Part shown: one piece after another, positions 25,690 through 34,868 of the stretch
Layout: each line of letters begins with the position of its first letter
Numbering within the stretch: the stretch's first letter is position 1
Assembly (NCBI GenBank): GCA_947626435.1
Contig: CANQSB010000002.1
Coordinates: 124,001-188,000 of the forward strand
Direction of reading: 5' to 3'
From: an uncultured Lachnospiraceae bacterium
GTDB lineage: Bacteria > Bacillota > Clostridia > Lachnospirales > Lachnospiraceae
Length of the DNA stretch: 64,000 nucleotides
Position numbers and translations under genes: made by a program
Notes under the pieces: generated by a model
The model's database searches: none
What the model saw: only the letters and a program-made list of their open reading frames with translations
What the model was told of the DNA's origin: nothing

Positions 25690-27012
25690 ATGGAAACGGC
25701 TATATCCTTTGATAAATATTTGACAGCGTTAAATAAATCATATTTCAAAAAACTTGGCAAGGTTGAAAACGTAGTCGGGCTTACGATTGAGTCCGCAGGT
25801 CCCGATGCCAAGATGGGCGACCTTTGCAAGATATACACGGACAATGAAAAGAAAAACGGCATACTTGCGGAGGTTGTGGGTTTTAAAGACAAAAAAACAC
25901 TTCTTATGCCCTACGAAGAAACGGAGGGTATCGGTCTTGGGTGCATGGTGGAGAATATGAATTATCCCCTCAGCGTATCCGTCGGTGACAGTCTGCTTGG
26001 CAAGACTTTGGACGGTCTTGGCAGGTGTATTGACGGTTTTGTGCCGGACGCGCACACAATCAAGAGATATCCCCTCGAAGCGCCCCCGCCGGACCCTATG
26101 AGCAGGACTATTATCAGCGAAGTGCTGCCGCTGGGTGTCAAGGCGGTTGACGGGCTAATCACGGTAGGCAAGGGACAGAGAATAGGAATTTTTGCAGGCT
26201 CAGGCGTAGGCAAGTCTACGCTTATGGGCATGTTTGCGCGCAATACCAAGGCGGACATAAACGTTATAGCTCTTATAGGGGAGCGCGGCAGAGAGGTCAG
26301 GGAGTTTATAGAGAGGGACTTAGGCGAGGAAGGCATGCGCCGTTCCATAGTGGTAGTGGCGACCTCGGATAAGCCGGCGCTGGAGCGCAATAAGGCGGCG
26401 AAGACCGCGACCGCGATAGCGGAGTATTTTAGGGATCAGGGCAAGGACGTACTTTTGATGATGGATTCCCTCACGCGTTTTTCGATGGCACAGAGGGAAA
26501 TAGGGCTTGCCAGCGGCGAGCCGCCTGTCACAAGAGGTTATCCGCCCAGCGTATATTCGGAGATGCCAAAGCTTTTGGAGAGAGCCGGTTGTTCCGAAAA
26601 GGGCTCTATCACGGGACTTTATACGGTGCTTGTAGAGGGCGAGGATTTCAACGAGCCTATATGCGACACGGCACGAAGCATTCTTGACGGACATATAATG
26701 CTTACAAGGAAGCTTGCCAATAGAAACCATTATCCCGCGGTAGACGTGCTGCAGAGCATATCAAGATGTATGTCGATGATTGTTTCAAAAGAGCACAAAG
26801 CGGCGGCGGGCAAGTTAAAGAATATAATGGCTACTTACAATGAGGCGGAAGACCTGATAAATATCGGCGCCTACAAAAAAGGCAGCAACCCCGGCATTGA
26901 CAGAGCCATCAGTAAGATAGATGAGGTAAATGAATATCTGCTGCAGTCAACGGATGACAAATTTACTTTTGAGGAATCAATAGAGCTGCTGGAAGGACTT
27001 TTCACTGATTAA
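25690..27012 (+). CDS. fliI: Flagellar export ATPase FliI
   Basis: F1-beta-like ATPase of the flagellar type III secretion system. The 440 residues include Walker A in GIFAGSGVGKSTLMG (about 168-182), GERGREVREFIE, Walker B VLLMMDSLTRF and the ARxGxxxGxPP-type segment (ASGEPPVTRGYPPSVYSEMP) that separates FliI from F-type ATPases. AAGGGAG precedes the ATG. Confidence 0.97.
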   Translation: METAISFDKYLTALNKSYFKKLGKVENVVGLTIESAGPDAKMGDLCKIYTDNEKKNGILAEVVGFKDKKTLLMPYEETEGIGLGCMVENMNYPLSVSVGDSLLGKTLDGLGRCIDGFVPDAHTIKRYPLEAPPPDPMSRTIISEVLPLGVKAVDGLITVGKGQRIGIFAGSGVGKSTLMGMFARNTKADINVIALIGERGREVREFIERDLGEEGMRRSIVVVATSDKPALERNKAAKTATAIAEYFRDQGKDVLLMMDSLTRFSMAQREIGLASGEPPVTRGYPPSVYSEMPKLLERAGCSEKGSITGLYTVLVEGEDFNEPICDTARSILDGHIMLTRKLANRNHYPAVDVLQSISRCMSMIVSKEHKAAAGKLKNIMATYNEAEDLINIGAYKKGSNPGIDRAISKIDEVNEYLLQSTDDKFTFEESIELLEGLFTD

Positions 27013-27026
27013 AGGTGGGGATTTTT

Positions 27027-27485
27027 ATGGCGGTTTTCAGATACAAGATGCAGAGTATTCTTGATATCAAGGAAAAGCTGGAGGACAAGGCAAAGCAGGA
27101 TTTTGCGGCGGCGAATATGCGTTATGACGCGGAGAAACAGAAGCTTGAGGAGCTTCAGCGGCGCAGACGTTTTTATCTGGATGAGGGCGTGAAGCTTAGG
27201 ATGGAGCTTATAGACGTCAGAAAAATCCGCGAAAACAAAATGGCTACCCTCAAGATGGAGGATTATATCCGCGCGCAGATGATAGAAGTAAACAAGGCGG
27301 CGCAGGCGGTCGAGAAGGCGCGTATAGTCTTGGAGGAGCTTATGAAGGAACGCAAAGCTCATGAAAAGCTGAAAGAAAATGCTTTCCAGGATTTTTTGAA
27401 GGAAGAAATGGCGATAGAAAGCAGAGCGATAGACGAGCTCACTACATACACCCATGGGCAAAAGATGTTGGACGAAAAGACGTGA
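27027..27485 (+). CDS. fliJ: Flagellar export chaperone FliJ
   Basis: A 152-residue, almost entirely helical coiled-coil protein that activates the FliI ring and recycles export chaperones. The N-terminal YKMQSILDIKEKLEDKAKQD pattern is typical. ATG 27027 lies after AGGTGGGG; a GTG at 27015 is in frame but overlaps that site. Identification rests on position directly after fliI and on the coiled-coil pattern. Confidence 0.88.
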   Translation: MAVFRYKMQSILDIKEKLEDKAKQDFAAANMRYDAEKQKLEELQRRRRFYLDEGVKLRMELIDVRKIRENKMATLKMEDYIRAQMIEVNKAAQAVEKARIVLEELMKERKAHEKLKENAFQDFLKEEMAIESRAIDELTTYTHGQKMLDEKT

Positions 27486-27543
27486 GAAATTGAGCCAATA
27501 AGGCGGCATTATTAGGGCTGCTAAAGCGGTATGGAGGAATATT

Positions 27544-28422
27544 ATGGCACGAAAAAATGAAAATCTTAGCCCTGACGCACCAGAGGCACAGCTCAAACAG
27601 ATAAAGGCAGACCAAAAGCAGTTTAGAAAAGAGCAGAAGAATCAAAAAAAAGAGGCGAGAAAGCGGGCAAAGGAGCTTGAAAATCAGGAAAGAGAGCTTG
27701 ATGAGCAGATAGACGGCACAAACGCGTCCGTTGTCATAGTGACTATATTTATAATATTTATATGGCTTGGAATATTAATTCTGCTCGTAAAGATGGACGT
27801 GGGCGGATTTGGTTCAAATGTCTTGAAACCGATATTGCAGGATATTCCTGTCGTGAATAAGATATTGCCGTCAGAATCGGCTACTGAGACGCATAATCAG
27901 GAGGCGTACGGAGGCTACAGCAGCCTGCGCGAAGCGGTAGACGAGATAGATCGCCTGAATACGCAGCTTGAGCAGGCGCAAAATACAAATAAAACCTATT
28001 CGGAGCAGATAGAGGCGCTTAGCTCCGAGGTAGAGAGGTTAAAGACCTTTGAGGATAAACAGGTAGAGTTTCAGCGCATACTTGAGGATTTTTATGAGGA
28101 GGTAGTCTACGCTGAAAACGGTCCGGGAGCTGAGGAATACCGCAAGTATTATGAGGAGATAGATCCTGAATCGGCGCAGGCTCTTTATAAGCAGGTAGTT
28201 CAGAGCACGGAGACAGACAAAGCGATGGAGTCATTTGCCGATACATATGGCAATATGGAGGCGGCGGACGCGGCGGCAATTTTCAATACCATGACGGATG
28301 ACCTTGAATTGGTGGCGGATATTCTCACGGCGCTTGACAAGGAAAGCCGAGGCGCCATTATGGCGGAGATGGACCCCGCGATAGCGGCAAGAGTTACCAG
28401 AATTATGAACCCTAACTCTTAA
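27544..28422 (+). CDS. MotE-like MgtE-N-domain flagellar protein
   Basis: A 292-residue protein placed like Bacillus ylxF between fliJ and fliK. A Lys/Glu/Gln-rich cytoplasmic N-terminus (1-60) is followed by one membrane helix (about 62-83, SVVIVTIFIIFIWLGILILL), a coiled coil (about 130-185) and a C-terminal MgtE-N/MotE-like helical module (MEAADAAAIFNTMTDDLELV, ILTALDKESRGAIMAEMDP). MotE proteins chaperone stator MotC in alpha-proteobacteria; in Firmicutes the function is not settled. TGGAGG precedes the ATG. Confidence 0.75.
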   Translation: MARKNENLSPDAPEAQLKQIKADQKQFRKEQKNQKKEARKRAKELENQERELDEQIDGTNASVVIVTIFIIFIWLGILILLVKMDVGGFGSNVLKPILQDIPVVNKILPSESATETHNQEAYGGYSSLREAVDEIDRLNTQLEQAQNTNKTYSEQIEALSSEVERLKTFEDKQVEFQRILEDFYEEVVYAENGPGAEEYRKYYEEIDPESAQALYKQVVQSTETDKAMESFADTYGNMEAADAAAIFNTMTDDLELVADILTALDKESRGAIMAEMDPAIAARVTRIMNPNS

Positions 28423-28527
28423 TTTTTGGCTGAAAATAGCCGATATAATTAGTGTAATCGCAGAATAATCAATCTGCATTACTATAAAAGGCATGTACCT
28501 TGAAAATTTAAGAGAGGAGGAATGACA

Positions 28528-30081
28528 ATGACGAGTACAGCCGTAAACAATTCGGTTTTTCAGACGGCTCGGATAGCGGCAACGACAGGCAAAGCGCAGA
28601 AGTCGGGAGACATAAACCAAAATTTTGGCGATGTTTTCAACACTGCGGGTAAAAATCTACAGCAGTCCGACACACAGCAGACACAGACTAAGCGGACGGT
28701 CAATGCTGACAAGGCATCAAATCCGGTCGGGAAAGAAAGCGCGGCGTCCCAAAATCTGGAAAAAACCGAAAACATTGAAAATACGGATGTAGCAGACAAG
28801 ACACAAGCCACCGTACAGGAGGCGGAACCGATTGACGAGGAATTGGCGGAAGAAGTTAATGAAGCGGTAAAGCAGATAATCGAAAAGCTGAAAAAGATAC
28901 TTGGCATTTCTGATGATGAGCTTATGAACGCATTGGAAAGCTTGGGCATGCAGCCGATTGATTTGCTGAATTCAGAGCTTATGCCACAGCTTCTGTCAGC
29001 TATTACAGGAGAGGACGTTATCACACTTGTTGCTGATGAGAGCATGTACACGGCGCTTAATGAGCTAATCGGCACAGTGGACGAGACGGCAGCGGAGCTT
29101 ATGCGGAGCACGGGTTTGACGGAAGATGAGCTTGACGCGGTGATATCACAGCTAAAAGAAATTTCGCTGAATATGGATGAACCGACAGCCGAGCTTCAAA
29201 TTCAGACGCAGACATCGTCGAATGATGAACAAACGCCTGCTGCAGATGTGCAAGGGAAAGAAGAAAAGGATACTCAAATGATGCCTGTGGCAGAGAATGA
29301 GGAAGCACAGGAAACGGGACCGGAGATTGTAGTAGAGGATAAGACTACTCTAAAGGCGAATACAAACGCAAATACGGCTTCAAATGAGCAGCCTCTTTCA
29401 GAAGAGAAACGAACAGAGACTATTGCGGTCGAGGAAAAAAAGCCTGCAGACAGCAAAGACGGTCATTCAAATGCAAAGAGCTTTGAAAATCATCAAAACG
29501 CTTTCGACCAGAGCAGTCAAAACAATCAAAACAAGCTTGATACCACGGTAGAGGTAGTACCGGAAGCAAAGACGCAGAGTTATATTTCCGAGAGCACCTA
29601 TGACATCATCAGGCAGCTTGCCGACACAGTCAAAATACTGAGGACAGAGCAGCTTACACAGATGGAAATGCAGCTTCACCCCGCAAGCCTTGGTACTGTC
29701 AATGTATCGCTGACCACGAAAGGCGGCGCGCTTACGGCAGAGTTTATCACGCAGAACGAGGCAGTAAAAGCGGCAATCGAAGCTCAGGCAGTACAGCTTC
29801 GTGAAAATCTGGAACAGCAGGGCATAAAGGTGGAGGCAGTCGAGGTATCGGTAGCAAGCCACCAGATGGAGAAAAACCTTGACCAGAATGGTCAGGAACA
29901 GCGCGGCGCGGAACAGCAGGAAACACAGCGCGTACAGGGACAGCGCAGGCGCAGCATCAATTTCAATTCCTTTGAAAACGGAGAGGAGCTTGCAGGCGAA
30001 TATGACGGCGCGGACGATGCTACACGCATTGCAATGGAAATGATGTCTATGAACGGAGCATCAATGGATTTGTTGGCATAA
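28528..30081 (+). CDS. fliK: Flagellar hook-length control protein FliK
   Basis: Secreted molecular ruler that stops hook growth. The 517 residues comprise a long Gln/Glu/Asn/Thr-rich low-complexity N-terminal part and the conserved C-terminal flg_hook domain (about 355-450) with LTQMEMQLHPASLGTVNVSL and LRENLEQQGIKVEAVEVSV. ATG 28528 is chosen because AGAGGAGG is seven bases upstream; the ATG two codons earlier is too close. flgD follows. Confidence 0.9.
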   Translation: MTSTAVNNSVFQTARIAATTGKAQKSGDINQNFGDVFNTAGKNLQQSDTQQTQTKRTVNADKASNPVGKESAASQNLEKTENIENTDVADKTQATVQEAEPIDEELAEEVNEAVKQIIEKLKKILGISDDELMNALESLGMQPIDLLNSELMPQLLSAITGEDVITLVADESMYTALNELIGTVDETAAELMRSTGLTEDELDAVISQLKEISLNMDEPTAELQIQTQTSSNDEQTPAADVQGKEEKDTQMMPVAENEEAQETGPEIVVEDKTTLKANTNANTASNEQPLSEEKRTETIAVEEKKPADSKDGHSNAKSFENHQNAFDQSSQNNQNKLDTTVEVVPEAKTQSYISESTYDIIRQLADTVKILRTEQLTQMEMQLHPASLGTVNVSLTTKGGALTAEFITQNEAVKAAIEAQAVQLRENLEQQGIKVEAVEVSVASHQMEKNLDQNGQEQRGAEQQETQRVQGQRRRSINFNSFENGEELAGEYDGADDATRIAMEMMSMNGASMDLLA

Positions 30082-30117
30082 ACTGAGATTATAAGATAAA
30101 GAGAGGAGATGAAGGTT

Positions 30118-31026
30118 ATGGCAGGTTTAGTAGCGCCTATAGATGATGATGGAAACATAGTCACAAAGACGGATTCGGGCAATTCGCTCACCAAGAGAGG
30201 CAAGGGCGGCAATGTAGTCGACAGTGACACTTTTCTTACATTGTTAGTGGCTGAAATGCAAAATCAAGATCCGCTGGAGCCTACAAGCAATACCGAGTGG
30301 GTATCGCAGTACGCTACATTTACTCAGGTACAGCAGTTGTCTGAAATGGGCGACGCGATGGATCAGCTCAGGGCAAACAGCATGGTAGGCAAGGAAGTAG
30401 TCATGAAAGTGACAAATGAGTCTACCGGTGAGGTAAGCTACAAGGATGGCATAGTTGAATATGTACTCAATGAGAACGGTAAGACAATGCTTGTCATTGA
30501 CGGCGAGAAGTACAGCATTGATGATTTAGACAGCGTGCTTAGTGACGAATATTCAGAGGCTCTTGGTAAATACAGAGAGTGGACGGCAAAACTCAGCGCA
30601 CTTCCAAGCTTACAGTTCCTTACAGAGCAGTACGAAGGCGCACTCAAAGAGCTGTTTGACGACTACTATGCCATGGACGAATATCAGCAGAGCTTTATGC
30701 AGCAGTACGCGGGCGATGATTTGGCGCTGTTTCAGCAGTATCTTGCCAAATTGCAGCTTTACGGCATTGAGTTTGAAGTGCCTGACGAGGACGCGGCTGA
30801 CAAGCAGACTACGCTTGACGATATTCTTGACAGCTTCAACAAAAAAATGGACGACATACTCGAAAAGCTTAATTCACTTACAGGCACAGGCAGCACTGAC
30901 GATGTCGAAAATGCAGAAGGCGACGGCGTAGAGGACGCAGACGAGACAGACGACGCCGAAAAAGTTGAGGGTTCAGAGGAAACAGGAGAAACAGAAGAAG
31001 ATGGGAACGCATCTGAGGAGGGGTAA
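30118..31026 (+). CDS. flgD: Flagellar hook capping protein FlgD
   Basis: Scaffold that caps the growing hook. The N-terminal domain is unmistakable (VDSDTFLTLLVAEMQNQDPL, EPTSNTEWVSQYATFTQVQQ), as is the following MVGKEVVMKV. The usual C-terminal immunoglobulin domain is not evident; instead there is a helical Gln/Tyr-rich stretch (about 145-220) and a Glu/Asp/Gly tail (about 260-302), which makes the protein about 302 residues, long for Firmicutes. ATG 30118 has GAGGAG nine bases before it. Confidence 0.9.
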   Translation: MAGLVAPIDDDGNIVTKTDSGNSLTKRGKGGNVVDSDTFLTLLVAEMQNQDPLEPTSNTEWVSQYATFTQVQQLSEMGDAMDQLRANSMVGKEVVMKVTNESTGEVSYKDGIVEYVLNENGKTMLVIDGEKYSIDDLDSVLSDEYSEALGKYREWTAKLSALPSLQFLTEQYEGALKELFDDYYAMDEYQQSFMQQYAGDDLALFQQYLAKLQLYGIEFEVPDEDAADKQTTLDDILDSFNKKMDDILEKLNSLTGTGSTDDVENAEGDGVEDADETDDAEKVEGSEETGETEEDGNASEEG

Positions 31027-31028
31027 TT

Positions 31029-31427
31029 ATGAACGTAAGCGGCAATCAATACCTTTCCATAGAACAGCTTCGCGACCAGTATTTTAAACAGCAAAAGCAG
31101 AGTCAGAATAATGCCGCGCCGGAAGGACTAAGTTTTGAGGAAATACTTCAAAAACACCAGACGGTGCAGAAAAGTGAAGTAAAATTTTCAAAACACGCCA
31201 CAAACAGGCTAAGCGACAGAAATATAGAACTGACAGCAAAGCAGTTGGAAAGGCTTAATGACGGTACGAGAAAGGCGGAAGCAAAGGGCATAAAAGAGTC
31301 ATTGGTGCTTGTTGATAAGCTTGCCTTTATCGTAAACACAAAAAACAACACAGTAATAACAGCAATGGACCAGACAGAAACGGATGACAACATATTTACA
31401 AATATTGACGGCGCCGTAATTATTTAG
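31029..31427 (+). CDS. TIGR02530-type flagellar operon protein
   Basis: A 132-residue cytosolic protein in the position between flgD and flgE occupied by this conserved family in Bacillus and Clostridia. The C-terminal two-thirds carry the signature (FSKHATNRLSDRNIELT, LVLVDKLAFIVNTKNNTVIT, IFTNIDGAVII). The exact role is unknown; a hook-assembly role is inferred from position. It begins two bases after the flgD stop, so translation is coupled. Confidence 0.85.
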   Translation: MNVSGNQYLSIEQLRDQYFKQQKQSQNNAAPEGLSFEEILQKHQTVQKSEVKFSKHATNRLSDRNIELTAKQLERLNDGTRKAEAKGIKESLVLVDKLAFIVNTKNNTVITAMDQTETDDNIFTNIDGAVII

Positions 31428-31517
31428 CAGGCCGGACCTTACAGGAGGCTTGAAATGTTCCCGAATGACAGAGGGAACGCGCGGCACGATTATTAGAGTT
31501 TAGGAGGTCACTTAATT

Positions 31518-33596
31518 ATGATGAGAGCACTTTTCTCTGGTGTATCAGGCTTAAAGTCACACCAGACAAGAATGGACGTTATCGGTAACAACATTGCAAA
31601 CGTTAATACGACAGGCTTCAAGGCTAAGAGGCTTAATTTCGCTGATATGCTTTATCAGACCACGCAGGCGGGTTCTGCGTCAAATACTGAGACACAGCGC
31701 GGCGGTATCAATCCCAGACAGATAGGTCTTGGCGTAAAAACGGGCGCTATCAATACATCAATCACGACAGAGGGCGCAAGCCAGTCAACAGGCAATCCTT
31801 TTGATTTAAAGCTTACGGGCGAGGCATTTTTTATCGTGAGTGACGGCACAAATACATACTATACGAGGGACGGATCGTTTGACGTGGACGATGCGGGATA
31901 TCTTGTAATGGCGAATACGGGCTATACGGTATTAGGTTGGACGCTGCCTGAAGCGGCGGAGAATGATGAGACCGCTACCATAGTGCAAGGCGCTACGGTA
32001 AGCCCTATCAATGTAAAGCAGTTTACGTCATACAACCCGGGGGCAAGTACAGGCGCATATTTCTCAGGTATCATTGATAAGAATGATAAGAACCTTCTCA
32101 CGGATACGGGCAGGCAGGTTAATCTGCAGTTTTATGATAAGATGGGTTATGAGTTTAACCTGAAGTTTGGTATTAAGCCTGTGGAGAACACTGGTAATAC
32201 TACGAGGGATGTTACTACGCAGGAGAGATACTATGATTTTGTTTCTACTGCGACCGTTTCATCAAATTTATATACTGTGGACAATTCTAATGTGACATAT
32301 AAAAAGACGAATGCTTCTGGGGAAACTGTAGATTATAAGTCAAGCTCTCTTGCGGGATTGGATGAGGCTATTAATGAGCTCGCTGAAAAAGCTCATCAAG
32401 CGGGTGTGAATGAAAGTATTATAGTGACATCTACAGTATCTGGAAATGAAATGACATTAACTTGCAGTTATAAAGATTTAAACGGTAGCACTGTTACAAT
32501 TTCAGATACAGTATCAATATCAACTAAGGATGAGGAATATGCATTTACAAATTGGAATAAGGCAAGGGTTGAAGTGCATTTTGATGGTCGCTTGGGATAT
32601 TCAACAAGTCCAAGTGGTGATCCACTGATAGATATATCGGAAGAAGCACTGGCAGCTCTGCTTGGTGATAGAGGTAAAATTCCTCCTGTGGTGGATACGA
32701 CGACCACCACGAGCGTTGCCATTCCCAATATCCGCATCACGGAAAAAAGATATACCGATGAAAATGGCGATGAACAGGTGGAGCGCACGATAGAAGTAGA
32801 GACGGCTGCGGCAACTGACACGGATGCAGCAACATATCGGGACATTACCGATGATTTGAATTATTCAGATTTGAGTTCGCTGCTTGCACAGATAGACCCC
32901 CGAATAATGCCATCCGAAACCACGACAGAAACTACTAGAGCAGGCGGATATATGCCGGGAGAGTATAAACTAAAGCTTTTAGGAATGACGGATTCCACAG
33001 GCGCTACAGTTGATATTTCTAATCTGGGAGATGTGGAATATGACTTGGTATATAACACTGACAATGGACTATTTTCATATGTAGGTTCGGAAGGCAATGA
33101 TACATTTACGCTTGATTTGGGTAGTATAAATGCTCAGGGTAACTTTGAATCTCTGACAATCGACATGTCCGATACCAAAAATGTAGACAACGAAGGCAAG
33201 TGTACCCTTGAAGGTCTCAGAAGTGACGGACGCAAGGATGGCAAGTGGACCGGCGTGTCAATCAGTACGGACGGCACAGTTACAGTCAACTACAGCAACG
33301 GCATGACAAGGGATATCGCGCAGATTGCGGTAGCAACCTTTGGCAACGCGATGGGACTTGAAAACGCGGGCGATAATCTGTACGAAGAAAGCCAGAGCTC
33401 AGGCGAGCCGAGCATAGTGGACATCGCCGCAAGCGGCACAGGCTACATGACAAGCGGCGTGCTTGAGATGAGTAACGTAGACCTCTCGCAGGAGTTCACG
33501 GAGATGATTACCACGCAGAGAGGCTTCCAGGCAAACAGCCGTATAATCACCACGTCAGACTCAATCCTTGAGGAGCTCGTAAATCTCAAGAGATAA
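31518..33596 (+). CDS. flgE: Flagellar hook protein FlgE
   Basis: Main hook subunit. The 692 residues exceed the common 400-470 range. The N-terminal D0/D1 (MMRALFSGVSGLKSHQTRMD, VIGNNIANVNTTGFKAKR) and C-terminal D0 (SNVDLSQEFTEMITTQRGFQ) are highly conserved; the extra length is a Thr/Ser/Asp-rich surface domain in the middle (about residues 235-480). Bases around 32240-32680 are AT-richer and use different codons from the ends, as if replaced or fast-evolving. TAGGAGG precedes the tandem ATG codons. A terminator follows immediately. Confidence 0.96.
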   Translation: MMRALFSGVSGLKSHQTRMDVIGNNIANVNTTGFKAKRLNFADMLYQTTQAGSASNTETQRGGINPRQIGLGVKTGAINTSITTEGASQSTGNPFDLKLTGEAFFIVSDGTNTYYTRDGSFDVDDAGYLVMANTGYTVLGWTLPEAAENDETATIVQGATVSPINVKQFTSYNPGASTGAYFSGIIDKNDKNLLTDTGRQVNLQFYDKMGYEFNLKFGIKPVENTGNTTRDVTTQERYYDFVSTATVSSNLYTVDNSNVTYKKTNASGETVDYKSSSLAGLDEAINELAEKAHQAGVNESIIVTSTVSGNEMTLTCSYKDLNGSTVTISDTVSISTKDEEYAFTNWNKARVEVHFDGRLGYSTSPSGDPLIDISEEALAALLGDRGKIPPVVDTTTTTSVAIPNIRITEKRYTDENGDEQVERTIEVETAAATDTDAATYRDITDDLNYSDLSSLLAQIDPRIMPSETTTETTRAGGYMPGEYKLKLLGMTDSTGATVDISNLGDVEYDLVYNTDNGLFSYVGSEGNDTFTLDLGSINAQGNFESLTIDMSDTKNVDNEGKCTLEGLRSDGRKDGKWTGVSISTDGTVTVNYSNGMTRDIAQIAVATFGNAMGLENAGDNLYEESQSSGEPSIVDIAASGTGYMTSGVLEMSNVDLSQEFTEMITTQRGFQANSRIITTSDSILEELVNLKR

Positions 33597-33610
33597 CATA
33601 ATCAATAACT

Positions 33611-33643
33611 AAAAAGCCCACACCTCAAAAGTGTGGGCTTTTT
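33611..33643 (+). terminator. Strong terminator after flgE, inside the fla operon
   Basis: A 13-bp perfect stem (33611-33623 with 33631-33643), 7-base loop and T5. It separates the rod/hook genes from flbD-motA and the rest. Confidence 0.9.
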
Positions 33644-33684
33644 ATGGGATATCAGTACTTGCTTTAGGCAGGAGGCGCAACAAA

Positions 33685-33936
33685 ATGATAGAACTCACAA
33701 AAATTAACGGCGTGAAGATATTGGTAAATTCAAATTTAATAGAAACAATAGAGGAAACGCCCGACACGGTCATAAATTTAACTACCGGAAAAATAATAAT
33801 TGTAAAAGAAAGTAGACAAGACATAAAAAATCTTGTAAAATTAACTAGGCGGGAATATTTTAAAAAAATTTTTGACGGAGAGTTGATTCCGTATAATGAC
33901 AAAAGCCCTGACGAGCAGCCTCCAAAAGCCCCATAA
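33685..33936 (+). CDS. flbD: FlbD-family flagellar protein
   Basis: An 83-residue protein of the FlbD/SwrD (YlzI) family: MIELTKINGVKILVNSNLIE, then IETIEETPDTVINLTTGKII and VKESRQDI. In Bacillus the homologue SwrD increases motor torque through stator levels; it is not a transcription factor like Caulobacter FlbD. ATG 33685 follows GGAGGCGC; upstream in-frame codons lie within the terminator. It precedes motA, as in Bacillus relatives. Confidence 0.9.
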   Translation: MIELTKINGVKILVNSNLIETIEETPDTVINLTTGKIIIVKESRQDIKNLVKLTRREYFKKIFDGELIPYNDKSPDEQPPKAP

Positions 33937-33970
33937 GTTGATATAATTATAGAAATTATTCAGAAAATTG

Positions 33971-33999
33971 TTGCAATTTATGTGTTCTTAAAGTATTAT
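33971..33999 (+). promoter_or_regulatory. Predicted promoter upstream of motA
   Basis: TTGCAA, 17 bases, TATTAT, 65 bases before motA in a 128-base spacer. No sigma-D type GCCGATAA box is seen there. Confidence 0.4.
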
Positions 34000-34064
34000 A
34001 GATGTATAGGTAAAATGGACATAGGCAGAATTATGTTCAAAATTCAAAGGGGTGTGTTTGAAAA

Positions 34065-34868
34065 ATGGATATAGCGTCTTTAGTTGGACTGATTTTGTGC
34101 TTTGTGCTGGTTTTGTATGGCATGTTCGACTCTGCGGGCGGCAGTATGAGCGGTTTGTTTTATTTCCTAAGCCTGCCTTCGGCGCTGATTACGTTCGGCG
34201 GCGCAGCTTTTGCGACAATGGCATCAGTCAGCATGGCGAATTTCGTAGGCGGTCTAAAGAGCATAGGCTTGATGTTTAAGGCTCAGAATGAAAATGTTCC
34301 CGAGATGATTAAAAAGATTATCGAACTTTCAAACGTAGCCCGAAAAGAAGGTCTTCTCTCGCTTGAAGAAGCGGCAGGCAGCCTTGAAGACGAATTTATG
34401 AAAAAAGGCATAATGCTTATTGTAGACGGTACTGACCCCGAGCTTGTAAGGGCGATTATGGAGACGGACTTAAACAGCATAGAGGAGCGCCATAAGCTAA
34501 GGTCGGGCTTTTGGGACACTCTCGGCGCGATGGGTCCTGCATGGGGTATGATTGGTACGCTTGTCGGACTTATCTGTATGCTTAACAACATGTCTGACCC
34601 TACGACCATCGGTCCCAAGATGGGTGTTGCGCTGATTACGACGTTCTACGGCTCGATGCTTGCAAACTGGGTATGTACGCCGGCTTCAAACAAGCTTCAG
34701 GCAAACAACGCGGTAGAGATACAGGCGAAGGCGATTATGATAGAGGGACTTCTCTCGATACAGGCAGGAGAGAACCCGAGAGTTATAGAGGAGAAGTTAA
34801 AGTCCTTCCTTGCACCCAGTGAGCGAACAAGCTCTGAGGAAGGCGCGGCCGGCGGAGGTGAAGCTTAA
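34065..34868 (+). CDS. motA: Flagellar stator protein MotA
   Basis: Proton-channel stator subunit. The 267 residues have four membrane helices (about 4-24, 30-50, 150-170, 185-205) and the large cytoplasmic loop that touches FliG (VARKEGLLSLEEAAGSLEDE). The helix 3-4 region GPAWGMIGTLVGLICML and MGVALITTFYGSMLANWV is typical. The stop TAATG overlaps the motB start by one base. Confidence 0.96.
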   Translation: MDIASLVGLILCFVLVLYGMFDSAGGSMSGLFYFLSLPSALITFGGAAFATMASVSMANFVGGLKSIGLMFKAQNENVPEMIKKIIELSNVARKEGLLSLEEAAGSLEDEFMKKGIMLIVDGTDPELVRAIMETDLNSIEERHKLRSGFWDTLGAMGPAWGMIGTLVGLICMLNNMSDPTTIGPKMGVALITTFYGSMLANWVCTPASNKLQANNAVEIQAKAIMIEGLLSIQAGENPRVIEEKLKSFLAPSERTSSEEGAAGGGEA

